From positions 1-64,000 of the forward strand of contig JBEBXK010000005.1 of NCBI GenBank assembly GCA_040391605.1: DNA of 64,000 nucleotides. The letters are read 5' to 3'. Numbering within the stretch: the first letter of the stretch is position 1; each line of letters starts with the position of its first letter. This document shows positions 7,643 to 16,706 of the stretch, one piece after another. A program made the translations under genes and the position numbers. Source of the DNA: Vulgatibacter incomptus_A. Its GTDB lineage: Bacteria; Myxococcota; Myxococcia; Myxococcales; Vulgatibacteraceae. Under the pieces are notes generated by a model, which was not told the DNA's origin, did not search any database, and was given only the letters and a program-made list of their open reading frames with translations.

Positions 7643-10600
7643 ATGGCCTCGACGGAGAAGGGGCAGCATCCGAAGTCGGGCGCGCGCCGCGCCGCGCCCC
7701 GGGGCTCTCCCACCCATGAGGGAGCCCACGCCGGGGTGGAGGGGCGCCTCCACTGGCTGCGGGACGCCCTCCGCGCTGCGGCCCAGGGCGACTTCTCCAC
7801 GAGGCTCCCCTTGGATGGGGGAGACGAGGGGATCGTCGACGCCGTCGCCTTCGCCTTCAACTCCCTCATGGATCGCCTCCATGGTCTGGGCCAGGAGCTG
7901 GAGCGCCTCCATCTGGCGGTCGTCGACGAAGGGCGCACCGACGATCGCGCCACGCTGGAGACGGTGAGCGGCGGCTGGGGCGACGCAATCGACTCGGTGA
8001 ACGGGATCCTCGATCGGATGGCCTGGCCGATGACCCGCGCCACCCGGGTGCTGGCCCGCCTCGCCGAAGGGGATCTCTCGAGGGATCCATCGCTGGACCT
8101 CGGAGGCAGACCCCTGCAGGGCGATCTGCGCGAGCTGGACCTCGGGATCTCCGCCGTGGTCGATCGCCTGCGGCGGGTGGCCCACGCCGTCTCGACGGTG
8201 GGGCGCGAGGTGGGTCGGGAGGGGCGGCTGGGCTTGCAGCTCGAGGTCGATGGCCTGGAGGGTGCGTGGAAGGAGATGATCGAAGACGTCAACGTCTTCT
8301 CCTCGACCCTGGCGCGGCAGATCGGGAGCATCACCAGCGTCGCCAACGCCGTCGCCAACGGCGACCTCTCCCGCAAGGTCGAGGTGGAGGCCAGGGGCGA
8401 GCTCTTCGAGCTCAAGTCCTCCATCGACACCACCGTGGACCGCCTCCGCTCCTTCGCCGCGGAGGTGATCCGCGTCTCTCGAGAGGTGGGTACGGAGGGG
8501 CACCTCGGCACCCAGGCCCAGGTCCCCGACGTCTCCGGCACCTGGAGGGAGCTGGTCGACGGCGTGAATATGCTGGCCGGCAACCTCACGGCGCAGGTCC
8601 GCAACATCGCCCTGGTCACCACCGCCGTGGCGAACGGCGACCTCTCCAAGAAGATCACGGTAGAGGCCAAGGGCGAGATCGAGGAGCTGAAGGAGACCAT
8701 CAACGCGATGGTCGACAGGCTCCGGACCTTCGCCTCCGAGGTGACCCGGGTGGCGCGGGAGGTGGGCACGGAGGGGCAGCTCGGCGGCCAGGCGAGGGTC
8801 CCCGACGTCTCGGGCACGTGGGAGGATCTCACCGAGAGCGTCAACCTGATGGCGTCCAACCTCACCGAGCAGGTGCGGGGGATCAGCCGGGTGGTCACCG
8901 CGGTGGCCAACGGCGATCTCAGCCAGCGCCTCTTCCTCATCGCCCGTGGAGAGATCGCCAGCCTGGCCATCACCATCAACGGGATGACCGACACCCTCCG
9001 CACCTTCGCCGAGCAGGTGACCTCAGTGGCCCGGGAGGTGGGGATCGAGGGCAAGCTCGGAGGTCAGGCCATGGTGCCGCGGGCGTCCGGCACCTGGCGC
9101 GATCTCACCGACAACGTGAACCAGCTCGCCGCCAACCTCACCACCCAGGTGCGCGCGATCTCGGATGTAGCCGCATCGGTTACTCAGGGTGACTTGAGCC
9201 AGAACATCTCCGTCGAGGCCCGCGGCGAGGTGCTGGCGCTCAAGGACACGATCAACCAGATGATCGCCAACCTCCGGGACACCACCCAAGCCAATACGGA
9301 GCAGGATTGGCTCAAGTCCAACCTGGCCCGATTCTTCGCGATCATGCAGGGGCCGCGCAGCCTCGGGGAGCTGACCAACGAGATCATGGACGAGCTGACC
9401 CCGGCGGTGGGGGCGCAGCATGGGGCGTTCTACCTCTTCCATGAGGAGGGCCGGCGGCTCGAGCTGACCAGCACCTACGCCCACGTGAGGCGACACCACC
9501 TCGCCAGCCGCTTCGATCTCGGCGAGGGGCTGGTCGGCCAATGCGCTCTGGAGAAGAAGCCGATCGTGGTGCGGGACGTCCCGGACGGCTACGTCCTCGT
9601 CACCTCCGGCCTGGGGCAGGCGCCCGCCCGGGAGATCGCGCTCTTCCCCATTCTCTATGAGGGAAAGATCAAGGGCGTGATCGAGTTGGGATCCTTCCAC
9701 ACCTTCTCGCCGGTGCAGCTGAACTTCCTCGAGCAGCTCATGCTCAACATCGGCCTCTCGATCAACCTGCTCGGCGCGAGCAGGCGCACCGAGCAGGTCC
9801 TCGAGCAGCTCCAGGGTTCCAACGTGGAGCTCGAGAGCCGGCGCAGAGAGTTGGAGGAGAAGGCCCAGCTCCTCGAGGTCCGAAACCGCGAGATCGCGGA
9901 CGCGAGCACTTCCCTGGAGGCGAAAGCGGAGGAGCTGGCCAGGGTCTCCAAATACAAATCGCAGTTCCTCGCCAATATGTCTCATGAGATCCGGACGCCG
10001 CTGAACAGCATGTTGATCCTGGCCCAGATGCTCGCCTCCGAGGATCAGGGAGGGCTGAACGAGAGACAGCGGGAGTGGGCGTCGACGATCCACTCCGCCG
10101 GCAAGGATCTGCTGGTGCTGATCAACCAGGTCCTGGACCTCTCGAGGGTAGAGGCGGGGCGGATCGAGGCGCACCTCGAGAACCGCTCCCTACGGGAGGT
10201 CGAGGAGCTCATCGAGCGCACCTTCCGCCCGGTGGCGCTGCAGAAGGAGTTGGACTTCGAGATCGTCCGATCCGCGAAGGTGCCCACCCGGATCGTCACC
10301 GATCGACAGCTCCTCGAACCGATCCTCCTGAACCTCCTCTCGAACGCCTTCAAATTCACGTCCGAGGGGAAGGTGAGCCTGAGGATCGAGCGCGCCACCC
10401 CGCCTCGTCCGCTGCCGGATATCGGCCGGCCCGGCGCTACGGGCGCCCTGGCCTTCGTCGTCTCGGACACCGGGATCGGCATCGCAGACGTGCAGCAGCG
10501 CACCATCTTCGAGGCCTTCCACCAGGCGGATGGGACGATCACCCGGCGCTTCGAAGGGACCGGGCTGGGCCTGGCCATCAGCCGGGAGTACGCGCGGATC

Positions 10601-11179
10601 CTGGGGGGAACCATCGACGTGGAGAGCGAGGTGGATCGAGGGAGCACCTTCACCCTCTATCTGCCGCTGCTCCCGGCGGACGAGGAGGAGCCGACCGTGG
10701 AGGTCGAGGAGGAGGAGCGGCTGGCCGAGGGCGCCACCGGGCCGGCTGTGGAGGCACGTCCGCGGGAAGCGGCTCCTCCGCTGACGGCGGAGGACACCAG
10801 GGCGATCCGGGGCAAGAAGGTGCTCATCGTCGAAGACGACGTGCGCAACCTCTACGCGACGACGGCGCTCCTGGAGCGCCTGGGCATGGTGGTGCTCACC
10901 GCCACCGACGCACGGGCCGCCTGGCGCAAGCTGGAGGAGACACCGGACGTGGACGTCGTCCTCATGGACGTGATGATGCCCGAGATCGACGGCTACCAGG
11001 CGATCCGGACGATCCGCAGCATGCCGGCGGTGGCAGGCGTCCCCATCGTCGTCCTCACCGCCAAGGCGAGCCGCGCCGATCGCGCGCGGGCCCTCGACGC
11101 AGGCGGGAACGACCTCGTGCTCAAGCCCGCGGAGATCCCCGATCTGGTCGCCGCGATCCGGCGCAACCTGCGGGGGTAG
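7643..11179 (+). CDS. Hybrid histidine kinase with six HAMP units, GAF and receiver
   Basis: A 1178-residue cytoplasmic hybrid kinase with no membrane helix. Six HAMP-like units of about 92 residues fill residues 30-560; the first two are degenerate, while the last four share the core AVANGDLS with an SGTW linker. A GAF domain (about 570-720), a coiled coil, a HisKA domain with the phosphorylatable H781 in SHEIRTPL, an HATPase domain and a C-terminal receiver with D1109 in DVMMPEIDG follow. Poly-HAMP kinases resemble the fungal group III osmosensors. The ATG at 7643 is chosen over a TTG at 7559 because AGGAAGGG lies just upstream. The next gene starts 8 bases after the stop, so the two form an operon. 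Confidence 0.92.
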   Translation: MASTEKGQHPKSGARRAAPRGSPTHEGAHAGVEGRLHWLRDALRAAAQGDFSTRLPLDGGDEGIVDAVAFAFNSLMDRLHGLGQELERLHLAVVDEGRTDDRATLETVSGGWGDAIDSVNGILDRMAWPMTRATRVLARLAEGDLSRDPSLDLGGRPLQGDLRELDLGISAVVDRLRRVAHAVSTVGREVGREGRLGLQLEVDGLEGAWKEMIEDVNVFSSTLARQIGSITSVANAVANGDLSRKVEVEARGELFELKSSIDTTVDRLRSFAAEVIRVSREVGTEGHLGTQAQVPDVSGTWRELVDGVNMLAGNLTAQVRNIALVTTAVANGDLSKKITVEAKGEIEELKETINAMVDRLRTFASEVTRVAREVGTEGQLGGQARVPDVSGTWEDLTESVNLMASNLTEQVRGISRVVTAVANGDLSQRLFLIARGEIASLAITINGMTDTLRTFAEQVTSVAREVGIEGKLGGQAMVPRASGTWRDLTDNVNQLAANLTTQVRAISDVAASVTQGDLSQNISVEARGEVLALKDTINQMIANLRDTTQANTEQDWLKSNLARFFAIMQGPRSLGELTNEIMDELTPAVGAQHGAFYLFHEEGRRLELTSTYAHVRRHHLASRFDLGEGLVGQCALEKKPIVVRDVPDGYVLVTSGLGQAPAREIALFPILYEGKIKGVIELGSFHTFSPVQLNFLEQLMLNIGLSINLLGASRRTEQVLEQLQGSNVELESRRRELEEKAQLLEVRNREIADASTSLEAKAEELARVSKYKSQFLANMSHEIRTPLNSMLILAQMLASEDQGGLNERQREWASTIHSAGKDLLVLINQVLDLSRVEAGRIEAHLENRSLREVEELIERTFRPVALQKELDFEIVRSAKVPTRIVTDRQLLEPILLNLLSNAFKFTSEGKVSLRIERATPPRPLPDIGRPGATGALAFVVSDTGIGIADVQQRTIFEAFHQADGTITRRFEGTGLGLAISREYARILGGTIDVESEVDRGSTFTLYLPLLPADEEEPTVEVEEEERLAEGATGPAVEARPREAAPPLTAEDTRAIRGKKVLIVEDDVRNLYATTALLERLGMVVLTATDARAAWRKLEETPDVDVVLMDVMMPEIDGYQAIRTIRSMPAVAGVPIVVLTAKASRADRARALDAGGNDLVLKPAEIPDLVAAIRRNLRG

Positions 11180-11186
11180 GTGCCAC

Positions 11187-12812
11187 ATGCCGGAGAAGCG
11201 CGGTGAGGAACGGGCCGGTGGGGAGCAGGCCGGTGGGGAGCAGGCCGGTGGGGATCGGGTGGCGATCCTGATCGTCGACGATGACGACGATGATCGCCGC
11301 GCGATCCGCGAGGCGCTGCAGTCACCGACGCTGGAGATCATCGACGTCGCCACAGGGGACGAGGCGCTGCGTGTACTCCTCGAGCGGGATCTGGCGCTCC
11401 TCTTCATCGATCTGGAGATGCCGGGAATGAGCGGGCTCGAGCTCGCCGAGCGGATCATGCAACGACCGCGGGCCGCGCTGCGGCCGATCGTCTTCCTCAG
11501 CGACGGCCCGGCCGACGTCGAGACCATCGAGCGCTGCTATCGGGCCGGCGCCATCGACGTCCAGGAGAAGGGGATCCCCCCGGTGGTGCTGCGCTCGAAG
11601 GTGGCCATCCACGCGGAGCTCTTTCGCGCCCGCACCAAGCTGGAGGCGCAGTCCGCCAGCGCCGCGGTGGCAGAGGAGCGGGAGCGGGCGCTGATGCTCC
11701 GCGATCTGGGCCTCTCGAGGGAGCGCCGCTACCGGAACCTCGCCGACGCGGTGCCGGACATCGTCTGGACCGCAGGCCCCGACGGTGCCATCGATTATTA
11801 CAATCGGAGGTGGTTCGAGTTCTCGGGGCTCTCGGCCGGGGCGGCCGCGACCACGCCGTGGCTCTCGCTGGTTCACCCCGAAGAGCAGGATCGCTGCCGC
11901 GCGCGATGGGAGGCGGCCCTGGAGGAGGGCGCGAGGTTCGAGGGCGAGTATCGCTTCCTCTCCGCCGACGGCTCCTACCGCTGGCTCCTCGCCCGCGCGA
12001 TCCCGGAGCGGGGGCAGTCGGGGGGCGTGGTCTCCTGGCTGGGGACCTTCACGGACATCGAGGAGAACAAGCGGGCCGAGCGGGAGCGGGAGCGGCTCCT
12101 CTCTCAGACCATGGAGGCGGTCCGCACCAGGGACGAGTTCCTCTCCGTGGCCTCCCATGAGCTGAAGACGCCGGTGACCTCGCTCCGCCTGCAGCTCGAG
12201 CTGCTCCTGCGCAAGGTTTGGGCGGACGGCGCGGAGCCCAAGAAGCTCGCGGCGAAGCTGGAGTCGTCGATCCGCCACGTCGACAAGTTGGGCCGGCTGG
12301 TGGGCCAGCTCGTGGGCGTCACCCGGATCCAGTCGGGGAAGCTGGAGCTCGAGCTCGAGGACTTCGACTTGAGCCTGCTGGTCCAGCAGATCGTCGATCG
12401 CTTCGCGGAAGACGCGGCGCAGGCTGGCGTCGATCTCTCGTTCAGGTGCCCGGCACCCGTCGTCGGACGGTGGGATCATCTCCAGATCGATCAGGTGATC
12501 ACCAACCTGATCACCAACGCCATCAAGTTCGGCGCCGGCCAGCCGGTGGAGGTCGCGGTCTCCACCGACGCCTCGACGGCTACCCTGGTGGTGCGCGACC
12601 ACGGCCCCGGGATCGAGCCGGACGACCTCGACCGGATCTTCGAGCGCTTCGAGCGCACGAGCTCCGCCCGCACGATCGGGGGGATGGGGCTGGGCCTCTA
12701 CATCGTCCGCCGGATCGTGGTCGCCCACGGCGGGACGATCTCCGTGGAGAGCGAGCCCGGCGAGGGTTCCTCCTTCATCGCCAGCCTGCCGCTCCGGCCC
12801 ACGCCAAAGTAG
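11187..12812 (+). CDS. Receiver-PAS-histidine kinase
   Basis: A 541-residue protein. The N-terminal receiver (residues about 25-150) has the acidic cluster VDDDDDD and phospho-acceptor D75 in FIDLEMPG. A PAS domain with a PAC-like tail spans about 180-305 (RYRNLADAVPDIVWT to SWLGTFTDIEENK). HisKA follows with H324 in SHELKTPV, and HATPase with GMGLGLYIV. It has no DNA-binding output, so it likely relays a signal from the preceding hybrid kinase to an unlinked regulator. Near the N-terminus a 15-base tandem repeat (11214-11254) encodes GGEQA units. It probably ends at the hairpin 12817-12844. Confidence 0.92.
   Translation: MPEKRGEERAGGEQAGGEQAGGDRVAILIVDDDDDDRRAIREALQSPTLEIIDVATGDEALRVLLERDLALLFIDLEMPGMSGLELAERIMQRPRAALRPIVFLSDGPADVETIERCYRAGAIDVQEKGIPPVVLRSKVAIHAELFRARTKLEAQSASAAVAEERERALMLRDLGLSRERRYRNLADAVPDIVWTAGPDGAIDYYNRRWFEFSGLSAGAAATTPWLSLVHPEEQDRCRARWEAALEEGARFEGEYRFLSADGSYRWLLARAIPERGQSGGVVSWLGTFTDIEENKRAERERERLLSQTMEAVRTRDEFLSVASHELKTPVTSLRLQLELLLRKVWADGAEPKKLAAKLESSIRHVDKLGRLVGQLVGVTRIQSGKLELELEDFDLSLLVQQIVDRFAEDAAQAGVDLSFRCPAPVVGRWDHLQIDQVITNLITNAIKFGAGQPVEVAVSTDASTATLVVRDHGPGIEPDDLDRIFERFERTSSARTIGGMGLGLYIVRRIVVAHGGTISVESEPGEGSSFIASLPLRPTPK
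11214..11254 (+). repeat. 15-base tandem repeat inside a kinase gene
   Basis: GCCGGTGGGGAGCAG repeated about 2.7 times, in frame, encoding GGEQA units in the disordered N-terminus before the receiver. It could vary in copy number without breaking the frame. Confidence 0.8.
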
Positions 12813-13176
12813 GGACGCGCCTCGCTCATCGATGCCCGAGGCGCGATGTCCGATCTGGATCGATTCGCCCTATCTGAACCGGCTCGCCGCTCGCCGTCAC
12901 CGCCCTCTCGATGCGCCGTCCGCTCCGGATCGATCCGCACCATCGGTATGGCGCAACCGCCGGTCGTCGCCGCCGCTGGGGTGCGCCCTCCGATCCGGTT
13001 CGACCCGCCCTCCAACCATCTCTCCACGCAGACGAGAGCGGCGAGGCTCGCCATCGATCGTGGGGGCCGCCCGAGCTCCGGCTCGTCGGGCGGACGCCTG
13101 CCGGCGTGCGCTGCTATGGTGCGCCGCCGGATGGGGGGCGAGCATCGGCCCGTCGATCGGCCGGAGAGGTTTGGAC
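12813..13176. other. Intergenic stretch upstream of bioA
   Basis: About 360 bases. Apart from the hairpin at its start I see no gene with a ribosome-binding site and no BirA-type biotin operator. It is unusually rich in GATC/CGATC words. Confidence 0.4.
12817..12844 (+). terminator. Hairpin after the kinase operon
   Basis: GCGCCTCG (12817-12824) pairs perfectly with CGAGGCGC (12837-12844), with a 12-base loop, 5 bases after the stop. No T-run follows, so rho-independent action is uncertain. Confidence 0.45.
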
Positions 13177-14433
13177 GTGGTCGCGCCCGATTGGATGATC
13201 GAGGGAGAGGCGCATATATGGCGCCCCTACTGCCAGCATCGGACGGCCTCGCCGCCATTGCCCGTGGTGGGGGCCCGGGGCAGCCGGCTGCTCCTGGCAG
13301 GTGGCGGCGAGTTGGTGGATGGCATCGCCTCCTGGTGGACCGCCGCCCACGGTCACCGCCATCCGCACATTGCCGCCAGGATCCAGGAGCAGCTCCACGC
13401 CCTGCCTCATGTGGCCTTTGGCGGCCTGGCCCACGAGGCGGCCTACACCCTGGCGCGCCGGCTCTGCGCCATGCTCCCCGCCCCCCTCCGCCGCGCTTTC
13501 TTCGTGGAGAGCGGCTCGGTGGCGGTGGAGGTCGCGCTGAAGATGGCGCTGCAATCCTTCCACAACCGTGGCGAGACCGACCGCCGCCTCGTCGCCTGCT
13601 TCGACGGCGCCTACCACGGCGACACCTTCGCCACCATGGCCCTCTGCGATCCCGTCGACGGCATGCACCGCGCGTTCAGCGGCCTGGGGATCGACGCGAT
13701 CCACCGGCCGATGCCCATGGAGGGGGGCGCCTTCGAGGAGGACTTCGCCAGGGTCGCCGATCGCCTCGCCTGCGTGATCGTGGAGCCGCTGGTGCAATGC
13801 GCCGGCGGAATGAGATTTCACAGTCCGGAGGTGCTGCGTCGCCTGCGCCGCGTCTGCGATGCACACGGCGTCCTCCTGATCTTCGACGAGATCGCCACCG
13901 GCTTTCATCGGCTGGGGGCGCCCTTCGCGCTGGTGGAGGCCGACGTGGTCCCCGACATCGTCACCGTGGGCAAGGCGCTCACCGGCGGTACCCTTCCCCT
14001 GGCAGCCGCCATCGCCAGCGAGGAGGTCTTCGCCGCCTTCCACTCGGAGGATCCCGCCCACGCCCTCCAGCACGGCCCCACCTTCATGGGCAACGCCCTG
14101 GCCTGTGCCGCCGCCCACGCCAGCCTGGATCTCTTCGAGGCGCGGGACGCCACCGCCGAGGTGGGAGCCCTGGAGGCGAAGCTGCGGCACGGTCTCGCCC
14201 CGCTGCGCCATCGCCAGCGGGTCGTCGACGTCCGGGTGAAGGGCGCCATCGGCGTGGTGGAGTTGGAGGCGGGCGCCGCGCCGGCCTCTGATGTCTTCGC
14301 CGCCTTGGGCGCCTTCATACGCCCCCTGCGCCTGCGCCGCTCCGACGTCGTCTACCTCATGCCCCCGCTGACCATCGACGACGACGATCTGGGCGTCCTC
14401 CTCCGAGCCATCGATCGCGGCCTCCCCGCCTGA
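13177..14433 (+). CDS. bioA: Adenosylmethionine-8-amino-7-oxononanoate aminotransferase
   Basis: A 418-residue PLP enzyme, close to E. coli BioA (429). It makes 7,8-diaminopelargonate in biotin synthesis, using S-adenosylmethionine as amino donor. Visible family motifs are IWRPYCQH near the N-terminus (substrate region), VESGSVAVEVALKMA, FDGAYHGDT, FDEIATGFHRLG and the PLP lysine K266 in TVGKALTGG. The start is GTG at 13177 with GGAGAGG 7 bases upstream; the frame stays open further 5' but without a site. No other biotin gene is nearby. It is convergent with the GST gene, sharing a hairpin at 14530-14549. Confidence 0.92.
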   Translation: MVAPDWMIEGEAHIWRPYCQHRTASPPLPVVGARGSRLLLAGGGELVDGIASWWTAAHGHRHPHIAARIQEQLHALPHVAFGGLAHEAAYTLARRLCAMLPAPLRRAFFVESGSVAVEVALKMALQSFHNRGETDRRLVACFDGAYHGDTFATMALCDPVDGMHRAFSGLGIDAIHRPMPMEGGAFEEDFARVADRLACVIVEPLVQCAGGMRFHSPEVLRRLRRVCDAHGVLLIFDEIATGFHRLGAPFALVEADVVPDIVTVGKALTGGTLPLAAAIASEEVFAAFHSEDPAHALQHGPTFMGNALACAAAHASLDLFEARDATAEVGALEAKLRHGLAPLRHRQRVVDVRVKGAIGVVELEAGAAPASDVFAALGAFIRPLRLRRSDVVYLMPPLTIDDDDLGVLLRAIDRGLPA

Positions 14434-14529
14434 GGAGGCCGCCGGCCAAGGGCTCTCCGGCGATCGCGCGGCTCGCACCACCCGTTTCGTGCGCTGGCGC
14501 TGCCGAGGGAGCGGGCGCAGCCGTCGATT

Positions 14530-14549
14530 GCGGCGCTCCTCAGCGCCGC
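14530..14549. terminator. Shared hairpin between convergent genes
   Basis: GCGGCGCT (14530-14537) and AGCGCCGC (14542-14549) form a perfect 8-bp stem with a 4-base loop. It overlaps the GST stop codon and may serve both convergent genes. Confidence 0.4.
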
Positions 14550-15307
14550 GTCGGCGCCGCCGGAGGCAGCGGGCGATCGGCCAGGGGCACCTCGAGGTCG
14601 AAGGAGCTGCGCTCGCGTCCCTTGGGCACCGCGCCGTCTCCAAAGCCCAGTGAGTAGTCGAAGTAGAGCTTGATGAAGTCGTCGTCGGGCATCCCGGTCG
14701 CCAGGACCAGCGGATCGGTGAGGAGCGCGTCGCGCCAGTGCCGCACCCGGGCGAAGGCAGGGTCGTCCGGGAGTCGGAAGCCGCGATAATGCTCGTTCAG
14801 GCAGAAGCGCTCGAAGAAGGGGGCGTAGCTGATCTCGGCCAGGGAGAAGCCGTCGCCGTCGTTCAGATAGGTCCCCTCGGGATTGTGCCGGACGAGGAAG
14901 TCGTTGGCCCAGCGCCAGGCGTCCAGCGACTTCTCGGTGAGGAGCTGGTCTGCGCCGCGATCCTGGTTCATCAGCAGGCGGTACATCGTGGGGACGAAGC
15001 TCTGGTTGCAGTGGTCGGTCATGATGCGGGCGAGGGCGCGGCCGTAGGGATCGCGAGGGAAAGTCGGCGGATCGGGGTAGACCTCCTCGAGGTACTCGCA
15101 GATCACGCTGGACTCGTTCAGCACCTTCCCGGCGTGGAGGATCACGGGCACCTTGCCCAGGGGGTTCGCCTCCAGGAACCAGGCGGGCCTGGGCTTGGAG
15201 ATGTCGATCTCACGCAGAGTAAACGGGATCCCTTTCTTCTCCAGCATCATCCGGGTGCGCTGGGCGAAGGGACAGACGGCGATGCTGATCAGCTCGAGCT
15301 CCGGCAT
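14540..15307 (-). CDS. Glutathione S-transferase family protein
   Basis: A 255-residue GST. The N-terminal thioredoxin-fold domain (1-78) carries CPFAQRTRM with C12, the omega/glutaredoxin-like cysteine pattern, so thiol transferase or dehalogenase-like activity is more likely than classic conjugation. The GSH-binding segment is GKVPVILHAGKVLNESSVICEYL with the cis-proline and the ES pair. A helical C-terminal domain follows, plus a longer tail. The ATG at 15307 is chosen because GGAGGAG lies 6-7 bases before it; the open frame runs another 47 codons upstream without a site. Physiological substrate unknown. Confidence 0.88.
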   Translation of the reverse strand: MPELELISIAVCPFAQRTRMMLEKKGIPFTLREIDISKPRPAWFLEANPLGKVPVILHAGKVLNESSVICEYLEEVYPDPPTFPRDPYGRALARIMTDHCNQSFVPTMYRLLMNQDRGADQLLTEKSLDAWRWANDFLVRHNPEGTYLNDGDGFSLAEISYAPFFERFCLNEHYRGFRLPDDPAFARVRHWRDALLTDPLVLATGMPDDDFIKLYFDYSLGFGDGAVPKGRERSSFDLEVPLADRPLPPAAPTRR

Positions 15308-15528
15308 GGACGACTCCTCCATCAAGCCTCTTTGGGGCTGGCTTCCGCGGCGCACTTCGCGACCGCGCCTCCAGAAGCCGCGATCATATTCCCGGCTGGC
15401 GATTGGCGTAGCGGGAATCGAGCGGCCACCGCATACACAATTCTTCACACTTCCTTCATCGCGCAGCGAGAGTAGGACTGCATGGTGGGAGACGAATGGC
15501 CAAGGCAGGCCCCAAGGGAGAGGTCGGC

Positions 15529-16704
15529 ATGAACCGATCGGGAAAGTGGAGCATCGGCGCAGTCGCGGCGGTGACGGCGATCGCCGTCTTCGTATGGGGG
15601 CCGTGGCGCTCGAGCCATGACCCCTCCGCCTACGAGCTCGTCGGCATCGACAAGGGGCCGATCGTGTCGCGGATCAGCGCCAGCGGCACGGTCTCGGCCC
15701 GCACCACGGTGCTGGTGGGCAGCCAGGTCTCCGGCCGCCTGGACGAGATCCACGTCGACTTCAACAGCCCGGTGAAGACCGGCCAGCTCCTCGCCCGGAT
15801 CGACCCCCTGATCTTCGAGGCGCAGGTGGCGCAGGCCCGCGCGAATCGGATGGCGGCGCAGGCCCAGGTACAGAGGGCGCGGGCCCAGGCGGAGGAGGCC
15901 GAGCGGGATCTGGCGCGCAAGGACGTGCTGAACCAGCGACGCCTCATCGCCACCGTCGACCTCGACTCGGCGCGCTCCCGGATGGAGGTCTTCCGCGCGG
16001 ACGTGCAGGCCGCCGAGAGCTCGCTGGCCCAGGCCATGGCCTCGTTGCGGCAGGCGGAGCTGAACCTGGAGATGACCGCCATCGTCTCCCCCATCGACGG
16101 CGTGGTGATCTCCCGGGACGTGGACGAGGGCCAGACGGTGGCCGCCTCCTTCCAGGCGCCCACCCTCTTCACCCTGGCCGAAGACCTGCGGAAGATGCAG
16201 GTCCACACCAACGTGGCCGAGAGCGACGTGGCGTCGATCGTGGCGGGGAAGCCGGCGGAGTTCACCGTCGATGCCTACCCCGGCCGGATCTTCGAGGGTA
16301 CGATCCGCGAGATCCGCAACGCGGCCCAGAACGTCCAGAACGTGGTGACCTACGACGCCGTGATCGACGTGGAGAACCCCGACCTCGCCCTCAAGCCGGG
16401 GATGACCGCCAGCGTCTCCTTCGTGCTGGAGTCTCGGGAGGACGTGCTCCGCCTGCCCAACGCGGCCCTCCGCTTCCGCCTCCCCGATCGCCAGCCTCCG
16501 CCTCCCGCCAAGGGGCAGCGCGCGATCTGGCTCGAGGGCGAAGAGGGGCCTCGGGCCGCCATGATCCGCACCGGCCTCACCGACGGCACCTACACCGAGA
16601 TCCTCGAGGGGGCGCGCGAAGGCGATCGGGCCATCGTGGACGTGCGGACCGCCGGCTCCCGCCCCGCGGTCCGGCTGCCGATGGGCGGCGGGGGGCGGAG
16701 GTAG
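15529..16704 (+). CDS. macA: Periplasmic adaptor of MacAB-type efflux pump
   Basis: About 390 residues: an N-terminal membrane anchor (WSIGAVAAVTAIAVFVW), a lipoyl/barrel-sandwich part (VSGRLDEIHVDFNSPVKTGQ), a long coiled-coil hairpin rich in alanine and glutamine (about 85-175), the second lipoyl half (IVSPIDGVVISRDVDEGQ) and beta-barrel and membrane-proximal domains. It bridges the inner-membrane ABC permease and the TolC-type channel. I place the start at ATG 15529 with GGGAG 8 bases before; an in-frame ATG at 15496 is possible. First gene of a four-gene operon. MacA is the closest family, but the exported substrate is not known. Confidence 0.88.
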   Translation: MNRSGKWSIGAVAAVTAIAVFVWGPWRSSHDPSAYELVGIDKGPIVSRISASGTVSARTTVLVGSQVSGRLDEIHVDFNSPVKTGQLLARIDPLIFEAQVAQARANRMAAQAQVQRARAQAEEAERDLARKDVLNQRRLIATVDLDSARSRMEVFRADVQAAESSLAQAMASLRQAELNLEMTAIVSPIDGVVISRDVDEGQTVAASFQAPTLFTLAEDLRKMQVHTNVAESDVASIVAGKPAEFTVDAYPGRIFEGTIREIRNAAQNVQNVVTYDAVIDVENPDLALKPGMTASVSFVLESREDVLRLPNAALRFRLPDRQPPPPAKGQRAIWLEGEEGPRAAMIRTGLTDGTYTEILEGAREGDRAIVDVRTAGSRPAVRLPMGGGGRR

Positions 16705-16706
16705 CC

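Noticed and set aside
12813..13176. Biotin operator before bioA
   Set aside because: No TTGTAAACC-type inverted repeat is present; regulation by BirA is not supported by the sequence.
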